From Pseudomonadota bacterium (GTDB lineage: Bacteria > Pseudomonadota > Gammaproteobacteria > Pseudomonadales > Azotimanducaceae), in assembly GCA_027621895.1 (NCBI GenBank), contig JAQCAK010000063.1, forward strand, positions 1 through 8,117: DNA of 8,117 nt, read 5' to 3'. Of the stretch, positions 5,738 to 8,117 are shown one piece after another. The translations under genes were made by a program, and so were the position numbers. Within the stretch, counting starts at the first letter, position 1; every line of letters starts with the position of its first letter. The notes below the pieces were generated by a model. That model saw only the letters and a program-made list of their open reading frames with translations. It ran no database searches and was not told the DNA's origin.

Positions 5738-6489
5738 CCACAAAACTGTCAGTTAACCTCAACAAGGTGGCGCTGATCCGGAATTCCCGGGACACCACCA
5801 TTCCCAGCGTGGTGGATGCGGCTGTTACGGCCATTGAGGCCGGCGCACAGGGCATCACAGTCCATCCTCGCCCGGACATGCGACACATCCGACCGGATGA
5901 CGTTTACGATCTGGCGGAACTCCTGGCAAAGCCTGCTTACGTCGATATCGAATACAACATCGAGGGCAATCCGGAAGACAATGGCTATCCCGGTTTCATG
6001 GCACTGGTCGCGGACGTCAAACCACACCAGTGCACGCTGGTACCGGATGACCCCAACCAGCTGACTTCCGATCATGGCTGGGATTTGACCGGCGAGTCCA
6101 ATGAACTGGCCGTCGTACTGGAAACCCTGAAACGCCAGAATGCCAGGGTCAGCTGTTTCATGGACCCGATTGCACACCAGCTTGAACTCGCCGCACGGCT
6201 GGGTACCGATCGCATCGAGTTTTACACGGGCCCCTATGCGGCGCACCACGGTACGTCGACCGGCCAGCAGATCCTGGCCGAGTTTGTCCAGGCGGGCCAG
6301 GTGGCGCAGACTCTCGGTCTGGGTATCAACGCTGGCCACGACCTGAATCAGGAAAACCTGGCTGACTTCTGTCGAGAGGTACCCAATGTCCTCGAGGTCT
6401 CCATCGGCCATGCCATCATCACCGACGCTCTCTGGCTGGGTCTCAGCGAGACAGTCGGGCGCTACCGACGCATACTGGATTCACTCTGA
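5734..6489 (+). CDS. pdxJ: Pyridoxine 5'-phosphate synthase (PdxJ), variant subtype
   Basis: PdxJ is a TIM-barrel enzyme that condenses 1-deoxyxylulose 5-phosphate with 3-amino-2-oxopropyl phosphate to make pyridoxine 5'-phosphate in the DXP-dependent vitamin B6 pathway. The product has 251 residues, near the family's usual 240-250. Motifs in order are LSVNLNKVALIRNSR (5-19), ITVHPRPDMRHIRPDDVYDL with H44, R46, R50 and R53, NIEG with E77, KPHQCTLVPDD (96-106), the GINAGHDL loop with H202 and SIGHAIITDALWLGL (223 on). These correspond to the catalytic His, Arg and Glu of E. coli PdxJ. NLNK in place of NIDH and the HPRPDxRHIR motif resemble the subtype common in Bacteroidetes. It could be a second, acquired copy, because proteobacterial pdxJ usually sits with rnc-era-recO. 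The ATG overlaps the previous TGA (ATGA), so translation is probably coupled. Confidence 0.92.
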   Translation: MTTKLSVNLNKVALIRNSRDTTIPSVVDAAVTAIEAGAQGITVHPRPDMRHIRPDDVYDLAELLAKPAYVDIEYNIEGNPEDNGYPGFMALVADVKPHQCTLVPDDPNQLTSDHGWDLTGESNELAVVLETLKRQNARVSCFMDPIAHQLELAARLGTDRIEFYTGPYAAHHGTSTGQQILAEFVQAGQVAQTLGLGINAGHDLNQENLADFCREVPNVLEVSIGHAIITDALWLGLSETVGRYRRILDSL

Positions 6490-6496
6490 GATTGCG

Positions 6497-6515
6497 GCGG
6501 TTTCAACAGAACCGC
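6497..6515 (+). repeat. Short hairpin after pdxJ (6-bp stem, 7-nt loop)
   Basis: GCGGTT (6497-6502) pairs perfectly with AACCGC (6510-6515) around a 7-nt loop, 8 nt after the pdxJ stop. There is no T-run after it, so it is not a textbook intrinsic terminator. It could act as a weak or Rho-assisted end, or protect the 3' end of the yciB-pdxJ transcript. Confidence 0.45.
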
Positions 6516-6531
6516 ACGGCAAAGCCCTGGT

Positions 6532-6569
6532 CCTCCGGCAAAGACCCCGGGACATCAATCCACCGGAGG
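6532..6569 (+). repeat. 7-bp inverted repeat in the pdxJ/cold-shock gene spacer
   Basis: CCTCCGG (6532-6538) and CCGGAGG (6563-6569) are perfect inverted repeats separated by 24 nt; the interior holds a small CCCGGG palindrome. The right arm ends immediately before the -35-like TTGGCG of the candidate promoter at 6570. It could be a transcript hairpin or an operator-like site. No T-run follows. Confidence 0.4.
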
Positions 6570-6599
6570 TTGGCGCTGTCTCTGTCTAACCAGTATGAT
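6570..6599 (+). promoter_or_regulatory. Candidate sigma-70 promoter for the cold-shock gene cluster
   Basis: TTGGCG (6570-6575; 4 of 6 match TTGACA) lies 18 nt upstream of TATGAT (6594-6599; 5 of 6 match TATAAT). Transcription would start near 6606, giving a leader of about 39 nt rich in A and T before the ATG at 6645. It would separate the right-hand genes from the yciB-pdxJ unit. Confidence 0.5.
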
Positions 6600-6644
6600 G
6601 TGCCGCTGAAATTTTCCATAAGCCCATGATTTGATTGTTATCCT

Positions 6645-7079
6645 ATGCTGATTATCAAGAACCTTGTTATTGCCATCCTGCTCGGGTTTCTCGGCTATGA
6701 AGCCACCCACATCTTTCTGAAGGATGGCTTCTCGGTGCCTGCCACCACGCCAGAACTGAGCCTGTTATTCATTTTTACGCTGGTGGCGCTCATCGCCACC
6801 TTTGTCGGCGCCAGACCGGGAAGTGTCCGGTCATCCGCGGGCGCTGCCAGCGCAACCGGCGGCAGCCATGCTGACGATCGTGAGACCGGCACCGTGAAAT
6901 GGTTCAACGTCCGAAAAGGCTACGGCTTTATCACCCGGGACCAGGGAGACGACATCTTCGTTCACTTCCGCAACATTGACGGTGAAGGCAGACGCGCAAT
7001 TAACGAGGGGGAAAGGGTTTCCTTCGTCGTCACCGACAGTGACAAGGGTCTGCAGGCGGACGAGGTCAGATCCGCTTGA
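6645..7079 (+). CDS. Membrane-anchored cold-shock domain protein
   Basis: The 144-residue product joins two N-terminal hydrophobic segments (about 3-17 and 38-55) to a C-terminal cold-shock domain (about 81-143) through a Gly/Ala/Ser-rich linker. The domain has both nucleic-acid-binding motifs: KGYGFI (RNP1, 91-96) and DIFVHF (RNP2, 103-108). It starts GTVKWFN, as in CspA, so single-stranded RNA or DNA binding is expected. The second segment probably leaves the domain in the cytoplasm at the inner-membrane face. Ordinary Csp proteins are soluble and about 70 residues long. Membrane-tethered versions exist among gammaproteobacteria, but I know of no established role. The ATG has no clear Shine-Dalgarno in the preceding TTGTTATCCT, so initiation may be weak or rely on an A/T-rich leader. 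It is probably the first gene of the right-hand cluster. Confidence 0.88.
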   Translation: MLIIKNLVIAILLGFLGYEATHIFLKDGFSVPATTPELSLLFIFTLVALIATFVGARPGSVRSSAGAASATGGSHADDRETGTVKWFNVRKGYGFITRDQGDDIFVHFRNIDGEGRRAINEGERVSFVVTDSDKGLQADEVRSA

Positions 7080-7107
7080 ACCATCACCGGCAGGGCTGAA
7101 TCTCGAT

Positions 7108-7545
7108 ATGCCTGAAATCATGCTGCTCGGGGTCGAAGAACAGGTTCTGACGCTGGAACCTGACGAAAATCCTGCGGACAGTTTCCCCTGCATGTCCTGC
7201 GAAAGCGTACATGCTGAAATGCGTACGCAACTCTATGCGCAGCTGTTGTCGATCTTCTACGACGACGCCGAGTCGCTGGAACAGCTGGTGCTGGAGCTGG
7301 GCGCCGAGGGACCCTACGTCTTCAAGCTGGATGTCACCATTACCGAGCGCCTGGCGGAAATCGAGGAGGATGATATCGAGACGATCGTACAACACTGGTC
7401 CGATTCCGCCGAGATGTCTGATCTCGGACTGGCTGACGAGGACCTGCAGGATATGCTCAGCCGCTTTCTGTATAACCTGATGCACTTCTGCATGCTGGTC
7501 AGGCAGGAAGAGGTGCTGTCCGTCTTTATTTACTCTGATGGCTAA
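7108..7545 (+). CDS. Hypothetical acidic protein with a CxxC motif
   Basis: I do not recognise the family. The 145-residue product is strongly acidic and appears soluble, with no signal peptide or clear membrane helix. C28 and C31 form a CxxC (PCMSC), H35 follows shortly, and a third Cys is C128 in HFCML. Residues about 36-65 and 113-140 look helical. The middle (74-115) is rich in Asp and Glu (RLAEIEEDDIETIV). I chose the ATG at 7108 because an earlier start would run the frame across the 3' end of the cold-shock gene. The nearest ribosome-binding candidate, AGGG at about 7092, is rather far away. The end overlaps the SUI1 gene by 8 bp, so the two are probably coupled. The position suggests an RNA or translation-related role, but that is only context. 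Confidence 0.75.
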   Translation: MPEIMLLGVEEQVLTLEPDENPADSFPCMSCESVHAEMRTQLYAQLLSIFYDDAESLEQLVLELGAEGPYVFKLDVTITERLAEIEEDDIETIVQHWSDSAEMSDLGLADEDLQDMLSRFLYNLMHFCMLVRQEEVLSVFIYSDG

Positions 7546-7885
7546 ATCCAGGGTCGTCTATTCAACAGACCAGGGCAATCTCTGCCCCGGCTGCCGCCAG
7601 CCTGTCAAGCAATGCCGTTGCAGGGCAAGCAGCCCGACGACGGGCGACGGCATCGTCAGGCTGCAGCGCCAGACCAAGGGAAGAAACGGCAAGCCGGTCA
7701 CACTGATTACCGGCCTTGGACTGGACGAACAGGCACTCAAGGCGCTGGCAAAAGATCTCAAGAACCGATGTGGTGTCGGTGGCTCCATTGAGGGATTCGA
7801 CATCCTGATCCAGGGTGACAAGCGTCCCGAGATCAAGGCAATGCTCGAAGAACGCGGCTTTACCGTGAAGCTCGCTGGAGGCTGA
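7538..7885 (+). CDS. yciH: SUI1/eIF1-like translation factor (YciH family)
   Basis: The 115-residue product has the SUI1 domain at about 37-112. Recognisable parts are GIVRLQRQTKGRNGKPVTLI, the KDLKNRCGVGGSIEG signature (72-86, the RNA-contacting loop of eIF1) and IQGDKRPEIKAMLEERGF. Bacterial YciH binds the 30S subunit and is thought to affect start-codon fidelity or translation under stress; it is not essential in E. coli. The N-terminal region holds four cysteines, C16, C19, C26 and C28 (LCPGCRQPVKQCRC), which could bind a metal such as zinc; this pattern is common in longer bacterial members. The ATG lies inside the end of the preceding gene (8-bp overlap), and a sulfurtransferase gene starts 1 nt after its stop, so all three appear cotranscribed. 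Confidence 0.92.
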   Translation: MAKSRVVYSTDQGNLCPGCRQPVKQCRCRASSPTTGDGIVRLQRQTKGRNGKPVTLITGLGLDEQALKALAKDLKNRCGVGGSIEGFDILIQGDKRPEIKAMLEERGFTVKLAGG

Positions 7886-7886
7886 C

Positions 7887-8117
7887 ATGAACGAAGTTTT
7901 CCCTTTGATCCAGGTGGAAGAACTGGCTGCGGATACTGCCCACTACCGGGTTTTCGACTGCCGGACATCCCTGGCAGATCACGATGCCGGGCGCCAGGCC
8001 TATCTTGCCGGTCACCTGCCGGGAGCCCTGTTTGCTGACCTCGAACAGGATCTCAGCGCAGAACCCGGGACCGGTGGTCGCCATCCGCTACCCGATCGCG
8101 AGGACTTCATCCGCCAA
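7887..8117 (+). CDS. Rhodanese/3-mercaptopyruvate sulfurtransferase, N-terminal part
   Basis: The gene runs off the right edge; 77 residues are visible. They match the non-catalytic N-terminal rhodanese domain of two-domain thiosulfate or 3-mercaptopyruvate sulfurtransferases (SseA-like): RVFDCRTSLAD, then AYLAGHLPGALFADLEQDLS and GRHPLPDREDF, in the family order. The catalytic Cys loop that separates thiosulfate from mercaptopyruvate specificity lies outside the window, so the substrate is open. The ATG at 7887 has a strong GGAGG (7877-7881) with 5-nt spacing, inside the end of the SUI1 gene. It probably belongs to the same transcript. Confidence 0.87.
   Translation, partial: MNEVFPLIQVEELAADTAHYRVFDCRTSLADHDAGRQAYLAGHLPGALFADLEQDLSAEPGTGGRHPLPDREDFIRQ

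Noticed and set aside
5749..6411. Minus-strand open frame of 220 codons
   Set aside because: It is a shadow opposite pdxJ; no recognisable motif.
6386..6589. Small plus-strand gene across the end of pdxJ
   Set aside because: It mostly overlaps pdxJ out of frame and has no family resemblance or ribosome binding site.
6976..7107. Earlier start for the acidic CxxC protein
   Set aside because: It would overlap the cold-shock domain coding sequence by about 100 bases in another frame, and the extension looks like a shadow of that domain.

Overview
The window looks like core chromosome of a gammaproteobacterium, probably a marine or halophilic relative of the Marinobacter/Pseudomonas side of the class. 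The evidence is the trpS-scpA-scpB-rluB order, a long Pseudomonas-type TrpS with an internal insertion, YciB/YciO/YciI proteins close to the enterobacterial ones, and moderately high GC with tightly packed genes. I see no mobile elements, CRISPR arrays, tRNAs or rRNAs.

Left part (1-4000, all minus strand). Transcription runs from yciO through trpS, scpA and scpB to the start of rluB, which leaves the window at its left edge. A good sigma-70 promoter lies just upstream of trpS (3332-3360). The trpS-scpA gap is 8 nt and the scpA-scpB gap 14 nt, and scpB overlaps rluB, so trpS-scpA-scpB-rluB is most likely one operon. It joins tRNA charging, the kleisin/WHD partners of SMC condensin, and 23S rRNA pseudouridylation. 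The yciO reading frame is broken near its 3' end: the expected C-terminus continues in another frame to position 3382.

Middle part (4117-6489, plus strand, divergent from yciO across a 118-nt shared promoter region). yciB (septation/IspZ family membrane protein) is followed by yciI, an SH3-domain/coiled-coil protein of the YgiM (TIGR04211) type, and a PdxJ of the variant type common in Bacteroidetes. yciI has one in-frame TAA where the family has Tyr. Its lost C-terminus still reads on to a TGA that overlaps the GTG start of the next gene. The SH3 gene and pdxJ overlap by ATGA. The four genes therefore look like one translationally coupled unit with a recent nonsense change in its second gene.

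Right part (6490-8117, plus strand). After a 155-nt spacer with two inverted repeats and a candidate promoter come a membrane-anchored cold-shock protein, an unrecognised acidic CxxC protein, a SUI1/YciH translation factor with an N-terminal cysteine cluster, and the start of a rhodanese-type sulfurtransferase cut by the window edge. The spacing is tight (28-nt gap, 8-bp overlap, 1-nt gap), so they are probably cotranscribed.

I found no obviously new defence or mobile system. The observations most worth a second look are the two lesions in otherwise conserved yci genes, and the cluster of membrane cold-shock protein, unknown acidic protein and SUI1 protein.
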